NCBI RefSeq assembly: GCF_003970915.1
Contig: NZ_RXOF01000011.1
Coordinates: forward strand, 124,001 to 188,000
Length of the DNA stretch: 64,000 bases
Direction: 5' to 3'
Origin: Hymenobacter gummosus
GTDB lineage: Bacteria; Bacteroidota; Bacteroidia; Cytophagales; Hymenobacteraceae
Shown here piece by piece: positions 50,092-57,985 of this stretch; within the stretch, counting starts at the first letter, position 1, and the number at the start of each line of letters is the position of its first letter. The position numbers and the translations under genes are program-made. The notes below the pieces were generated by a model. It searched no databases. It saw nothing but the letters and a program-made list of their open reading frames with translations, and was not told where the DNA came from.

Positions 50092-50712
50092 ATGAAAAAA
50101 CGCCTCCTGCGCTACCTCGCTCTCACCGCCACGGCCGGCGCGGCGCTGCTCTTGCTCCTCGTCTTCGGCACCGGCGACGCGGGCCTGACCCAGCGCCTGC
50201 TCAACGGCATCGAAGCCCGCGCCCTGGCCGGCCGCTCTACCCTGCCCGATAAGCTGCTGCTCAAAGGCCTCTACCAGGGCATGATGCTGACCGGCCGCCT
50301 GCGCTACCCCCAGGCCACCGCGTTTCTGCGCTACTACGTCGGCGGCCGCGGCGACACCCTGCGCTTCGACGCCCGGGCGCTGCTGCGCCACCCCGAGGTG
50401 CAGCAGGCCCTGCAGCGGCGCAAAACGGCTATTACCTTCCGCCACCAGCCGCCGCCGCGGCCCACTTACCACGCCGTCCGCCGCACCGACTGGGACTTGT
50501 TCTACACCTTCGACCTGCTCTTCATCCGCCAGCAGGGCGGGCAGGTGGAGTTCTACGACCAGTATTATTTTCAACCCCTGCAGCGCCGCTCCCGCACGCC
50601 GTTCCGCATCGGCAACATCCGCTTTAAGCTCAACGACGGCCTGATTCACGTGGCGTATCCTGAGGCCAAGCGGTTTACTTCCTACGGCCAGGCCGCCTGG
50701 GCCCGCCGCTGA
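50092..50712 (+). CDS. Exported or membrane-anchored hypothetical protein
   Basis: 206 residues from ATG 50092. The N-terminus MKKRLLRYLALTATAGAALL plus LLLVFGTGDA is a signal anchor. The body is mixed alpha/beta with a C-terminal beta part (EFYDQYYFQPLQRRSRTPFR, IGNIRFKLNDGLIHVAYP). I do not recognise the family. It ends 13 bp before the DUF4198 gene, so the two are likely co-transcribed and may act together in the envelope. Confidence 0.65.
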   Translation: MKKRLLRYLALTATAGAALLLLLVFGTGDAGLTQRLLNGIEARALAGRSTLPDKLLLKGLYQGMMLTGRLRYPQATAFLRYYVGGRGDTLRFDARALLRHPEVQQALQRRKTAITFRHQPPPRPTYHAVRRTDWDLFYTFDLLFIRQQGGQVEFYDQYYFQPLQRRSRTPFRIGNIRFKLNDGLIHVAYPEAKRFTSYGQAAWARR

Positions 50713-50725
50713 AGCCACCATCCCC

Positions 50726-51556
50726 ATGCGCCACCGCTACGCCTCCCACCTGCTGCTGCCCCTGTTGCTGCTGGCCACTGCCGCTACCGCCGCCGAGTTC
50801 TGGCTGCGGCCCACCCGCTTCATGGTGGCCCCGGGCAGCCGCGTGCACCTGGGCCGCTGGGTGGGCGCCGGCTTCCAGGGCCAGCGGTGGACCGGCCTGA
50901 GCACCCGCCTCGAGCAGCTCACCCATTTTCAGCCCGGCACCACTGAACCCCAGGACCTCACCGCCCCCGCCCGGCAGGCGGACACGCTCAGCACCACCGT
51001 TACGCTCGCGCAGCCCGGCGTGCACCTGCTGGCCCTGCGCACCAACGACGCCTACCTCACCCTGCCCGCCGCCGAGTTTGAGGCTTACCTGAAAGAAGAA
51101 GGCCTGAGCGACGTGCTCTGGCAGCGCCAGAAGCGCAAGCAGCAAGACCAGCCGGGCCGCGAAGCCTACCGCCGCTGCGCCAAGACCCTCGTGCTGGCCG
51201 GCACCCTGCCCGCCGCCGATACCACTTTCCGCCGCCGTGCCGGCCATCCGCTCGAAATTATTCCCGAGCAAAATCCCTACGCCCTCAAACCAGGTGCCTC
51301 TTTAACCGTACTGGTGCTGGCCGACGGAGCGCCTTTGCCCAGCCAGGCCGTGCACGCCCGGCTGCGCCCCACCGACGGCCACCCGCCCCAGGATTTTACG
51401 CTCCGCACCAACCAAAACGGCCGCGCGCTGTTACGAATGCAATACCCCGCCGACGTACTTCTGGCTACAATGCAGATGCGGCGCCTTTCCCAGCACCCGC
51501 AGGCCGATTGGCAAAGTACCTGGGCCACACTCACCTTTGGGTTCACCGCCCATTGA
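50726..51556 (+). CDS. DUF4198 domain exported protein
   Basis: 276 residues. Signal peptide (LLLPLLLLATAATAAEF), immediately followed by the DUF4198 start AEFWLRPTRFMVAPGSRVHL. Later typical features are VHLLALRTNDAYLTLPAAEF, the helix FEAYLKEEGLSDVLWQRQKR, RRRAGHPLEIIPEQNPYALK, and a C-terminal Ig-like strand set LTVLVLADGAPLPSQAVHAR. DUF4198 proteins are periplasmic, often near metal or TonB transport genes (NikM-like region), but no such gene is nearby here. Confidence 0.85.
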   Translation: MRHRYASHLLLPLLLLATAATAAEFWLRPTRFMVAPGSRVHLGRWVGAGFQGQRWTGLSTRLEQLTHFQPGTTEPQDLTAPARQADTLSTTVTLAQPGVHLLALRTNDAYLTLPAAEFEAYLKEEGLSDVLWQRQKRKQQDQPGREAYRRCAKTLVLAGTLPAADTTFRRRAGHPLEIIPEQNPYALKPGASLTVLVLADGAPLPSQAVHARLRPTDGHPPQDFTLRTNQNGRALLRMQYPADVLLATMQMRRLSQHPQADWQSTWATLTFGFTAH

Positions 51557-51619
51557 AATTGTCTGAAAACCGGTAACTTCGTAGGGCTTCATGCAATTCT
51601 CAGACCCGGTTTTTTTCTT

Positions 51620-51627
51620 TACCTTCG
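51620..51627 (+). promoter_or_regulatory. -7 element TACCTTCG for the STAS gene
   Basis: 38 bp before ATG 51666; leader carries no obvious structure. Confidence 0.45.
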
Positions 51628-51665
51628 CAACCTACCCTCCTACCGCAAGCCCCTTCCTTCCTGGT

Positions 51666-52040
51666 ATGAAGTACTCCATCGATAAAAAAGAGAACTACAC
51701 GATCATCACGATTGACGAGAAAAAGCTCGACACCACCGTCGCGCCGGACTTGAAATCGGAGTTCGTGAAGCTCAATGCTGAGGGCATCAACAACCTCATC
51801 CTGGACCTGCAGAACGTAAAGTACACCGACTCGTCGGGCCTGAGCTCCATTCTGATTGCCAACCGCCTGTGCAACTCCACCGGCGGCCTGTTGGTACTCA
51901 CCGGCCTGCAAGACCACGTGATGAAGCTCATCACCATCTCCAAGCTCGAATCGGTACTGCACATCCTGCCCACGGTGGAAGAAGGCATCGACCGCATCTT
52001 CCTGCACGCCATCGAGCGTGACCTGACCAGCAAGGAATAG
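51666..52040 (+). CDS. STAS-domain anti-sigma factor antagonist-like protein
   Basis: 124 residues from ATG 51666. STAS fold: MKYSIDKKENYTIITIDEKK, LDLQNVKYTDSSGLSSILIA with the phosphorylatable serine in DSSGLSS, and GGLLVLTGLQDHVMKLITIS, then KLESVLHILPTVEEGID. Anti-sigma antagonists bind a kinase/anti-sigma partner. No partner kinase is adjacent, so this may belong to a PP2C/RsbW-type stress or motility system elsewhere. The N-terminal extension in the open frame is not protein-like. Notably less GC-rich than its neighbours, as seen for highly expressed housekeeping proteins. Confidence 0.9.
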   Translation: MKYSIDKKENYTIITIDEKKLDTTVAPDLKSEFVKLNAEGINNLILDLQNVKYTDSSGLSSILIANRLCNSTGGLLVLTGLQDHVMKLITISKLESVLHILPTVEEGIDRIFLHAIERDLTSKE

Positions 52041-52060
52041 TTTTCGCCAAGCTGTTGGCT

Positions 52061-52111
52061 GTTGGCTGCTAGCCGTTAGTGTTCGGCTAACGGCTGGCAG
52101 CCAACATTTTT
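52061..52111. repeat. GTTGGCTGCTAGCCGTTAG inverted repeat, likely terminator of the STAS gene
   Basis: Arms 52061-52079 and 52087-52105, 7-nt loop, followed by ATTTTTTATT. Confidence 0.75.
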
Positions 52112-52116
52112 TATTG

Positions 52117-52196
52117 CTAAATGGCTCGAGGGCTAAATGGCTGGTCGTTCTGACGGCAGAACAATCAGCCATTTAACCATTCAGCCATTTTACCAT
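52117..52196. repeat. Degenerate AAATGGCT repeats
   Basis: GCTAAATGGCT occurs twice as direct repeats (52117 and 52132), then AGCCATTT twice inverted (52168-52192), making a palindromic cluster just upstream of the ribonuclease Z gene. Confidence 0.6.
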
Positions 52197-52202
52197 TCCC
52201 GA

Positions 52203-53114
52203 ATGGAGTTTGAGCTAACCATACTCGGCAGCGCTTCGGCCACGCCCATGCTGGGCCGCCACCACACGGCGCAGGTGCTGACGGTGGGCCGCGAGCTGTA
52301 TTTGATTGACTGCGGCGAAGCCACCCAGGCCCGCCTGATGGAGCAGCGCATCCGCTTCGGGCGCATCAACCGCATCTTTATTTCCCACCTGCACGGCGAC
52401 CATTTCTTCGGGCTGTTCGGCCTGCTGGGCACCTTGCAGCTACAGGGCCGCACCGAGCCGCTGCAGATTTTCGGCCCCGCCGGCCTCGATGAAATCCTGA
52501 CTACCCAGCTGCGCTGCTCGGGTATGGCCCTGGCCTACGACATCGACTTTCAGCTGGTGGATACCGAGCGGCACCAGCTCATCTTCTCCGACCAGCAGGT
52601 GCAGGTGTACACCCTGCCCATGCGCCACCGCGTGCCCTGCTGCGGCTACCTGTTTCGGGAGCAGCCGCGCCGTCCGCGCCTGGTCAAGGAAAGCCTGCCC
52701 GCCGCCCTCACGCCCGAGCAGCTGCAGGCCCTCAGCCGCGGCGAAGACCTCCGCGACGAAGCTGGCCACGTATGGCTGCGCCACGCCGACGTGACGGCCC
52801 CCGCCCCGCCGCCCCGCGCCTACGCCTACTGCTCCGACACCGTGTATCTGCCCGAGCTGGCCGAGCTGGTGCACGGCGTGGATTTGCTCTACCACGAGTG
52901 CACCTTCCTGCACGACATGCTGGAGCGCGCCCAGCAAACCGGCCACTCTACCGCCCGGCAGGCCGGACAGCTGGCCCGCTTGGCCCAGGTCAAGCGCCTG
53001 CTCATCGGGCACTTCTCTTCCCGCTACCGCGAGCTGCAACCCCTGCTCACCGAAGCCAGCCGCGAGTTCGAGCCCACCGAGCTGGCCCTGGAAGGCCTGA
53101 CGGTGACGGTGTAG
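52203..53114 (+). CDS. rnz: Ribonuclease Z
   Basis: 303 residues from ATG 52203. Metallo-beta-lactamase fold with the RNase Z pattern: FELTILGSASATPMLGRHHT, DCGEATQARL, FISHLHGDHFFGLFGLLGTL (His62, His64, Asp66, His67), MRHRVPCCGYLF, the Asp in YCSDTVYLPE, HECTFLHDM, and the last His in IGHFSSRY. RNase Z cleaves the 3' trailer of tRNA precursors. The length matches short-form RNase Z (RNase BN type). Cytosolic. Confidence 0.95.
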   Translation: MEFELTILGSASATPMLGRHHTAQVLTVGRELYLIDCGEATQARLMEQRIRFGRINRIFISHLHGDHFFGLFGLLGTLQLQGRTEPLQIFGPAGLDEILTTQLRCSGMALAYDIDFQLVDTERHQLIFSDQQVQVYTLPMRHRVPCCGYLFREQPRRPRLVKESLPAALTPEQLQALSRGEDLRDEAGHVWLRHADVTAPAPPPRAYAYCSDTVYLPELAELVHGVDLLYHECTFLHDMLERAQQTGHSTARQAGQLARLAQVKRLLIGHFSSRYRELQPLLTEASREFEPTELALEGLTVTV

Positions 53115-53237
53115 CCCATTATCTGTTTTGGACGGGCTCCGCTGCGACGGAGTACGTGTTTTCGGCCGAAAACGGGTTTTCACCGCGGTTTCACTGGCTT
53201 CGTTGGTCTGACAACGCGCAACTGCCAACCGACAACT

Positions 53238-53244
53238 TACTTTG
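53238..53244 (+). promoter_or_regulatory. -7-like element immediately before the queuosine-precursor transporter gene
   Basis: TACTTTG, then CGGCC and the ATG at 53250; predicts a leaderless transcript. Confidence 0.4.
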
Positions 53245-53249
53245 CGGCC

Positions 53250-54023
53250 ATGTCGACGCCCGCCAACTCGCTTTTCACCCACAAGAAGCAGCAGCTCTAC
53301 CTGGTGCTCAGCGCCATTTTCATCGTCAATGCGCTGCTGGCCGAAATCATCGGGGTGAAGATTTTCCACGTCAACGGCCTGCTGCACCTGCCCGAGTCGG
53401 TGCCGGGGGATTTGACGGCGGGCGTGCTGGTGTGGCCGGTGGTATTCGTCACCACGGATATCCTCAATGAGTACTTCGGGCGCAAGGGCGTGCTGCGGGT
53501 GAGCCTGCTCACCGCCGGGCTGATTCTGTACGCCTTCGGGGTGATTTTCGCCACCACCCACCTGCAGCCGGCTGCCTTCTGGCTCGACGTGAACAAGACC
53601 GACGCCGCCGGCCGGCCCTTCGACATCGACTTCGCCTACCAGAGCATTTTCCGGCAGGGCGGCAACATTATCATTGGCTCCATCGCGGCCTTTATCATCA
53701 GCCAGGTGCTCGACGCCACCGTGTTTCAGGCCCTGCGCCGCGTGACGGGCAGCCGGCTGATCTGGCTGCGCGCCACCGGCTCCACCCTCGTCTCGCAGCT
53801 GGTCGACTCGTTCGTGGTGCTGTACGTGGCCTTCTACCTGTTCGGCAACTGGTCGTTCGGGCAGGTGCTGCAGGTGGCCAACAACAACTACTGGTACAAA
53901 TTCGCCGCCGCCGTGCTGCTCACGCCGGTACTCTACCTCGCTCACGCCCTCATCGATAGGTACCTGGGCCGGGCAGAAACGACGGAGCTGCAGCAGGAAG
54001 CCGCGCAGAACGTGTCGGTGTAA
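53250..54023 (+). CDS. Queuosine precursor transporter (YhhQ/DUF165 family)
   Basis: 257 residues with about six membrane helices. Family segments: LVLSAIFIVNALLAEIIGVK, VWPVVFVTTDILNEYFGRKG (with the family's Asp-Ile-x-Asn-Glu motif), SQVLDATVFQALRRVTGSRL, and STLVSQLVDSFVVLYVAFYL. YhhQ imports 7-deazaguanine precursors for queuosine-modified tRNA. It has an insert of ~25 residues (DVNKTDAAGRPFDIDFAYQS) also seen in Bacteroidota homologues. Followed 10 bp later by an exported hypothetical. Confidence 0.93.
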   Translation: MSTPANSLFTHKKQQLYLVLSAIFIVNALLAEIIGVKIFHVNGLLHLPESVPGDLTAGVLVWPVVFVTTDILNEYFGRKGVLRVSLLTAGLILYAFGVIFATTHLQPAAFWLDVNKTDAAGRPFDIDFAYQSIFRQGGNIIIGSIAAFIISQVLDATVFQALRRVTGSRLIWLRATGSTLVSQLVDSFVVLYVAFYLFGNWSFGQVLQVANNNYWYKFAAAVLLTPVLYLAHALIDRYLGRAETTELQQEAAQNVSV

Positions 54024-54033
54024 GCCTGCCGCT

Positions 54034-54624
54034 ATGTTTATTCGTCTGTTTTGGATGTGCCTGCTGGTGCCGATGGTCGGCCGGGCGCAGTACCGCTTCG
54101 CGCCCGGCCGCTACACCCTGACCAACGGCCGTAGCATTGAGGGCGTTTTCAAGCTGGACGTAAACCGCATTTCGGGCGGCCGCCTCTACCAGCGCGTGGA
54201 TTCAACCCACCAGCGCCGTATTCAGCTGCGCGACGTGGCCTCGGCCACGCTGGCCGGACGCCGGTTTCTGGTACTGGAGAAGTTTCGGGCTGGCGTTGGC
54301 ATCAACGAGCACGAAGTAGCCCGCGACCTGGTGGAGGTGGCGGAGACAGGGTCGGTGGAACTGCTCCGGTATACGTTCACGTCCTACCATCCTTCGGCGG
54401 CCAGCGGGCCTTTTCAGTACAGCCGCAGCTACTACGCCCGGCCCGGTGGCACGGAAGCGCTACTACCCTATTTCACCAGGGGCACCGAGCCTTTCTGGGC
54501 CGACAACACCGACTTTGCCGAGCTGTTTCCGCGCTGGCCCGCCCTGCAAGCCCGCCTGCTGTTGGGCACGGTTGCCCCCGATAGCCTCGCCCATTACGTG
54601 CGCCGCTACAATAACTCTTTGTAG
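54034..54624 (+). CDS. Exported hypothetical protein
   Basis: 196 residues. Signal peptide MFIRLFWMCLLVPMVGRAQY, then a beta-rich domain (FAPGRYTLTNGRSIEGVFKL, DSTHQRRIQLRDVASATLAG, FLVLEKFRAGVGINEHEVAR) and a C-terminal helical part (AELFPRWPALQARLLLGTVA). Similar in style to Bacteroidota proteins of unknown function found alone or beside housekeeping genes. 10 bp after the transporter stop, so probably in the same transcript. Confidence 0.65.
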   Translation: MFIRLFWMCLLVPMVGRAQYRFAPGRYTLTNGRSIEGVFKLDVNRISGGRLYQRVDSTHQRRIQLRDVASATLAGRRFLVLEKFRAGVGINEHEVARDLVEVAETGSVELLRYTFTSYHPSAASGPFQYSRSYYARPGGTEALLPYFTRGTEPFWADNTDFAELFPRWPALQARLLLGTVAPDSLAHYVRRYNNSL

Positions 54625-54629
54625 CTTCG
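54622..54629 (+). promoter_or_regulatory. -7 element TAGCTTCG for trpS
   Basis: Overlaps the stop codon of the preceding gene and lies 19 bp before ATG 54649. Confidence 0.45.
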
Positions 54630-54648
54630 TCCGCTTTTTTCCTTTGCC

Positions 54649-55626
54649 ATGTCCCGCATCCTGACCGGCATTCAGAGCACCGGCCGCCCGCACCTGGGCA
54701 ACCTGCTCGGCGCCATCCTGCCCGCCATTGAGCTGTCGAAGAACCCAGCCAATGAGTCCCTGTTGTTCATCGCCGACCTCCACTCGCTCACCACCGTGCG
54801 CGACCCGGAGCTGCTGCGCCAGAACACCTACGCCGTAGCCGCCGCCTGGCTGGCCTGCGGCTTCGATACCGACAAGAACCTGTTCTACCGCCAGTCCGAC
54901 GTGCCGCAGGTGACGGAGCTGACCTGGTACCTCTCGTGCCTGACGCCCTACCCGATGCTGGCCAACGCGCACTCGTTCAAGGACAAGTCGGACCGGCTCT
55001 CGGACGTGAATGCAGGCCTGTTTACCTACCCGGTGCTCATGGCGGCCGATATTCTGCTCTACGACGTGGACTTCGTGCCCGTGGGCAAGGACCAGATTCA
55101 ACACCTGGAAATTACCCGCGACATTGCCTCCACCTTCAACAACCGCTACGGCGAAACCTTCGTGCTGCCCCAGGCCCGCACCGACGAGCAGGTGATGATT
55201 GTGCCCGGCCTCGACGGGCAGAAGATGAGCAAGTCGTACGGCAACATCATCGACATCTTCCTCGACGACAAGGCCCTGCTCAAGAACATCAAGCAGATTG
55301 TGTCGGACAGCACCCCGCTGGAGGCGCCCAAAAACCCGGATGCCGACACCACCTTCAAGCTGTTCTCGCTGCTGGCTGCGCCGGCCGAGGTGGAAGAAAT
55401 GCGCCAGAACTACCTGCGCGGCGGCTACGGCTACGGCCACGCCAAGCAGGCCCTGTTTGAAGTCATCCGCACGCGCTTTGCCCAGGAGCGGGAGCAGTTC
55501 AATTACTACATGCAGAACCTGCCCGAAGTGGACCGCCGCCTCGCCGAAGGCGCCCGCAAAGCCCAGGCCTACGGCAGCGAGGTGCTGAACAAAGTGCGCG
55601 AGAAAACCGGCTACCTGCGGCGGTAG
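54649..55626 (+). CDS. trpS: Tryptophan-tRNA ligase
   Basis: 325 residues. Class I signatures: TGRPHLGNLLGA (HIGH region, His15-Leu-Gly-Asn) and QKMSKSYGN (KMSKS, 192-196). Between them are LFYRQSDVPQVTELTWYLSC, MLANAHSFKDK, FTYPVLMAADILLYDVDFVP and GKDQIQHLEITRDIA, all diagnostic of bacterial TrpRS. Charges tRNA-Trp in the cytosol. Terminated by the inverted repeat at 55732-55778 within the larger nested element. Confidence 0.97.
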   Translation: MSRILTGIQSTGRPHLGNLLGAILPAIELSKNPANESLLFIADLHSLTTVRDPELLRQNTYAVAAAWLACGFDTDKNLFYRQSDVPQVTELTWYLSCLTPYPMLANAHSFKDKSDRLSDVNAGLFTYPVLMAADILLYDVDFVPVGKDQIQHLEITRDIASTFNNRYGETFVLPQARTDEQVMIVPGLDGQKMSKSYGNIIDIFLDDKALLKNIKQIVSDSTPLEAPKNPDADTTFKLFSLLAAPAEVEEMRQNYLRGGYGYGHAKQALFEVIRTRFAQEREQFNYYMQNLPEVDRRLAEGARKAQAYGSEVLNKVREKTGYLRR

Positions 55627-55650
55627 CTCCGGCCATCATAACGCGGCTCC

Positions 55651-55853
55651 ACTGGCCGTCATTGCGAGGACGAAGGACGAAGCAATCCTTCCGCTAGCAG
55701 CACCGCCGACCCAATACTTACTACCCGAAACCGGCCCCGCCCGGAACCACAAACGCTGGTTCCGGGCGGGCCTGTTTTCGGGTAGTGTTATATGTACCGT
55801 TGTGCCGCGAGGGGGAACGATTGCCGCGGCTGCGCCTCGCAATGACTGCCAGT
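55651..55853. repeat. Nested inverted repeat GCCGTCATTGCGAGG family
   Basis: Outer arms 55651-55692 and ~55810-55853 (ACTGGC, CGTCATTGCGAGG, then GCAATCCTTCC). Inside is an ACTACCCGAAA...TTTTCGGGTAGT inverted repeat (55720-55786) which holds the trpS terminator. Confidence 0.88.
55732..55778 (+). terminator. Terminator of trpS within the nested repeat
   Basis: GGCCCCGCCCGGAACC pairs (one-base bulge) with GGTTCCGGGCGGGCC, followed by TGTTTT. Confidence 0.7.
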
Positions 55854-55928
55854 GGGGGCCGTTGCCAGGGTCTGCCGTCCAGCTGATTTTTTGCCTCGAA
55901 ACGCCGCCGCGCCCTGCGGCTGGCCGGT

Positions 55929-55936
55929 TATCTTTG
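55929..55936 (+). promoter_or_regulatory. -7 element TATCTTTG for the GmrSD-like gene
   Basis: Exact TAnnTTTG match, 23 bp before ATG 55960. The leader contains CAGGAG 3 bp before the start, one of the few clear Shine-Dalgarno sequences in the window. Confidence 0.55.
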
Positions 55937-55959
55937 ACAACGAGTTATTCCAGGAGCTT

Positions 55960-57717
55960 ATGCACGAACAGACGGTAACCAACAGCCTTTTCGCCATGAT
56001 TTTCGCCGGCAACGTCCGGTACGAAATACCCTTCTTTCAGCGGGGCTACGCCTGGGAGCGGGAGCAGTGGGACCAGCTGCTGTTCGACCTGGAGGAAAAC
56101 GTGCTCGACGCCGATGCCACCCTGCACCGCCCCGAGCACTTCTTCGGGCCGGTGGTGCTGCTGCGCAAAACCCTCACTGCCCACCCGGAGCTGCGCGAGT
56201 ACCTGGTTATCGACGGGCAGCAGCGCATCACCACGGTGTATCTGCTGCTGCTGGTGCTGGCCCACTTACTGCGCCCCCACGCGGCCGATGCGGCCGTGGC
56301 CGGCGTGCGGCAGGAGCTGGAGCCGCTGCTGGCCAACGAGCTGCCCGGCGCCACCGATTCCTACCTGCACCTGAAGGTGTTCAGCACCAAGGGCGACCGG
56401 CTGCCCACCTACCGCATCCTGACCGGCCAGAACCCGCGCAGCCCGCACCTGGCCTCCGATTTGCGCCTCTACGACGAGCATACCAACGGCATCACGGCCC
56501 TGGCCCGCTACCTGCAGGAGCGCCTGAGCGGGCAGCCCGCGGCCTACCTGGCCCAGCTGGCCCGGGCCGTGCTGCACGGGCTGAAAGTGGTCTGGATTCC
56601 GCTCGACGAGGCCCGCGACAACCCGCAGTCCATCTTCGAGAGCCTGAACAACCGCGGCCGGCCGCTTACCGCCGCCGAGCTGCTGTGCAACTACCTGTTC
56701 CGGGCCCTGCCCGCCACCGCCGACGCCGGCTCGGCCCGGCGCATCGAGGAGCTGCACAACGAGTACTGGCTGGTGGCCCAGCAGCGCATGGGCGCGGCCG
56801 AGTCGTTCGAGGAGTACCTGCGCTGCCTGCTCTCCATCGACGAGCCGCAGCTGGTGGAGCCGGGCCGGGCGCTGTACCTGCACTTCAAGCGCCGCTACCG
56901 CCACCTCGATATAGCCACCGTGGAGCAGCTGCTGGACCAGCTGCGCGGCGGCGTGAGCCAGTACCTGTACCTGCGCTTTCCGCACCGCTACAGCATCGGC
57001 GACGCGGGCATCCGGCAGGCGCTGCAGCAGCTGGCCGTGGTGCTGACGCCCAGCGTGCAGCCTTTCCTGCTGGCGTTGCTGCAGGCCTGGAAAGCCCAGC
57101 GCGTGACGACCGAGCAAACCCGGCAGCTGCTCGAAGCCACCTACGGCATCCTGGCCCGGCGGCGCCTGGCACGCCTGCCCGAGCAGCCCTACGCCAGCTT
57201 CTTCCCCGCCCTGCTCACCCGCCTGCTCACCGCCGACGACCCCGTGGCGGCCTTCGGGCCGGCCGTGCGCCGCGCCGGCCTGCTGGTGCCCGATACCCTG
57301 CTCACCTCGGCCCTGACCGAGCAGCCCCTGTACCAGCCCCAGGAGGAGCCCTTCGTGCGCCACGTGCTTACCTGCCTCGACGGCACCCTGCAGCCCGGCG
57401 GCCAGCTGCCCGACTACGAGCACCTCACCGTGGTGGAGCACGTACTGCCGCCCGAAACGCCCGCCGGCTTCGACACCCGCCCGCCGGTGTGGTACGACAA
57501 GCTCGGCAACCTGGCCCTGAACACCGCCGACGCCTTTGCCCTGTTCGGGCACCAGTCGCCGGCCGAGAAGGCCCAGCAGTACCGCCAGCCCGCCAGCGCC
57601 CTGCTGCGGCAGGCCCTGGCCGAGCGCACCTGGGACGAAACCACCGTGGACGCCCGCACCCGCGAGCTGGCCCAGCGCGTAGCCCGGCTCTGGCCCTGCC
57701 CCGTGGTGACTGAGTGA
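55960..57717 (+). CDS. GmrSD-like type IV restriction protein (DUF262-DUF1524 fusion)
   Basis: 585 residues from ATG 55960. The DUF262 half has YEIPFFQRGYAWEREQWDQL, the ParB/Srx-like VIDGQQRITTVYLLLLVLA (Asp85-Gly-Gln-Gln-Arg89), and FESLNNRGRPLTAAELLCNY. The C-terminal DUF1524 part has the His-Me/HNH strand LTVVEHVLPP (His494), then YDKLGNLAL and SPAEKAQQY. GmrSD enzymes bind NTP and cut modified (glucosylated or hydroxymethylated) phage DNA. All key motifs seem present. No methylase, helicase or other defence gene is adjacent. The stop codon lies inside a nested inverted repeat. Confidence 0.88.
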   Translation: MHEQTVTNSLFAMIFAGNVRYEIPFFQRGYAWEREQWDQLLFDLEENVLDADATLHRPEHFFGPVVLLRKTLTAHPELREYLVIDGQQRITTVYLLLLVLAHLLRPHAADAAVAGVRQELEPLLANELPGATDSYLHLKVFSTKGDRLPTYRILTGQNPRSPHLASDLRLYDEHTNGITALARYLQERLSGQPAAYLAQLARAVLHGLKVVWIPLDEARDNPQSIFESLNNRGRPLTAAELLCNYLFRALPATADAGSARRIEELHNEYWLVAQQRMGAAESFEEYLRCLLSIDEPQLVEPGRALYLHFKRRYRHLDIATVEQLLDQLRGGVSQYLYLRFPHRYSIGDAGIRQALQQLAVVLTPSVQPFLLALLQAWKAQRVTTEQTRQLLEATYGILARRRLARLPEQPYASFFPALLTRLLTADDPVAAFGPAVRRAGLLVPDTLLTSALTEQPLYQPQEEPFVRHVLTCLDGTLQPGGQLPDYEHLTVVEHVLPPETPAGFDTRPPVWYDKLGNLALNTADAFALFGHQSPAEKAQQYRQPASALLRQALAERTWDETTVDARTRELAQRVARLWPCPVVTE

Positions 57718-57975
57718 GGGAGTGAAAGAACGTCATCCGGAGCGCAGCGCAGGACCTTCCTCCCATCCCGCACCGCCGCTGATGCCAACGTGCAGGCGCT
57801 AATCGGCAAGAACGATAAAGCGCAGCCACTATGGATTAGTGGCTGCGCTTTTCAGTTGGTGTAAAGTAAGCGTCGTTGCTTCGTAGGCAACGGCGGTGCA
57901 GGGTGCGAGGAAGGTCCTTGGCTACGCCGACCTTCGGTTCGCTGCGCTCAGGATGACGTTCTTTCACTCCCTCAC
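57714..57975. repeat. Nested inverted repeat GAACGTCATCCGGAG family, copy 2
   Basis: Perfect 25-bp outer arms (57714-57738 and 57951-57975) beginning GTGAGGGAGTGAAAGAACGT. They contain the GTCATCC core and continue into GGACCTTCCTC. The inner hairpin AAAGCGCAGCCACT/AGTGGCTGCGCTTT (57817-57851) matches that of copy 1 at 43057. The left arm holds the stop codon of the GmrSD-like gene. Confidence 0.92.
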
Positions 57976-57985
57976 TCATTCACCG

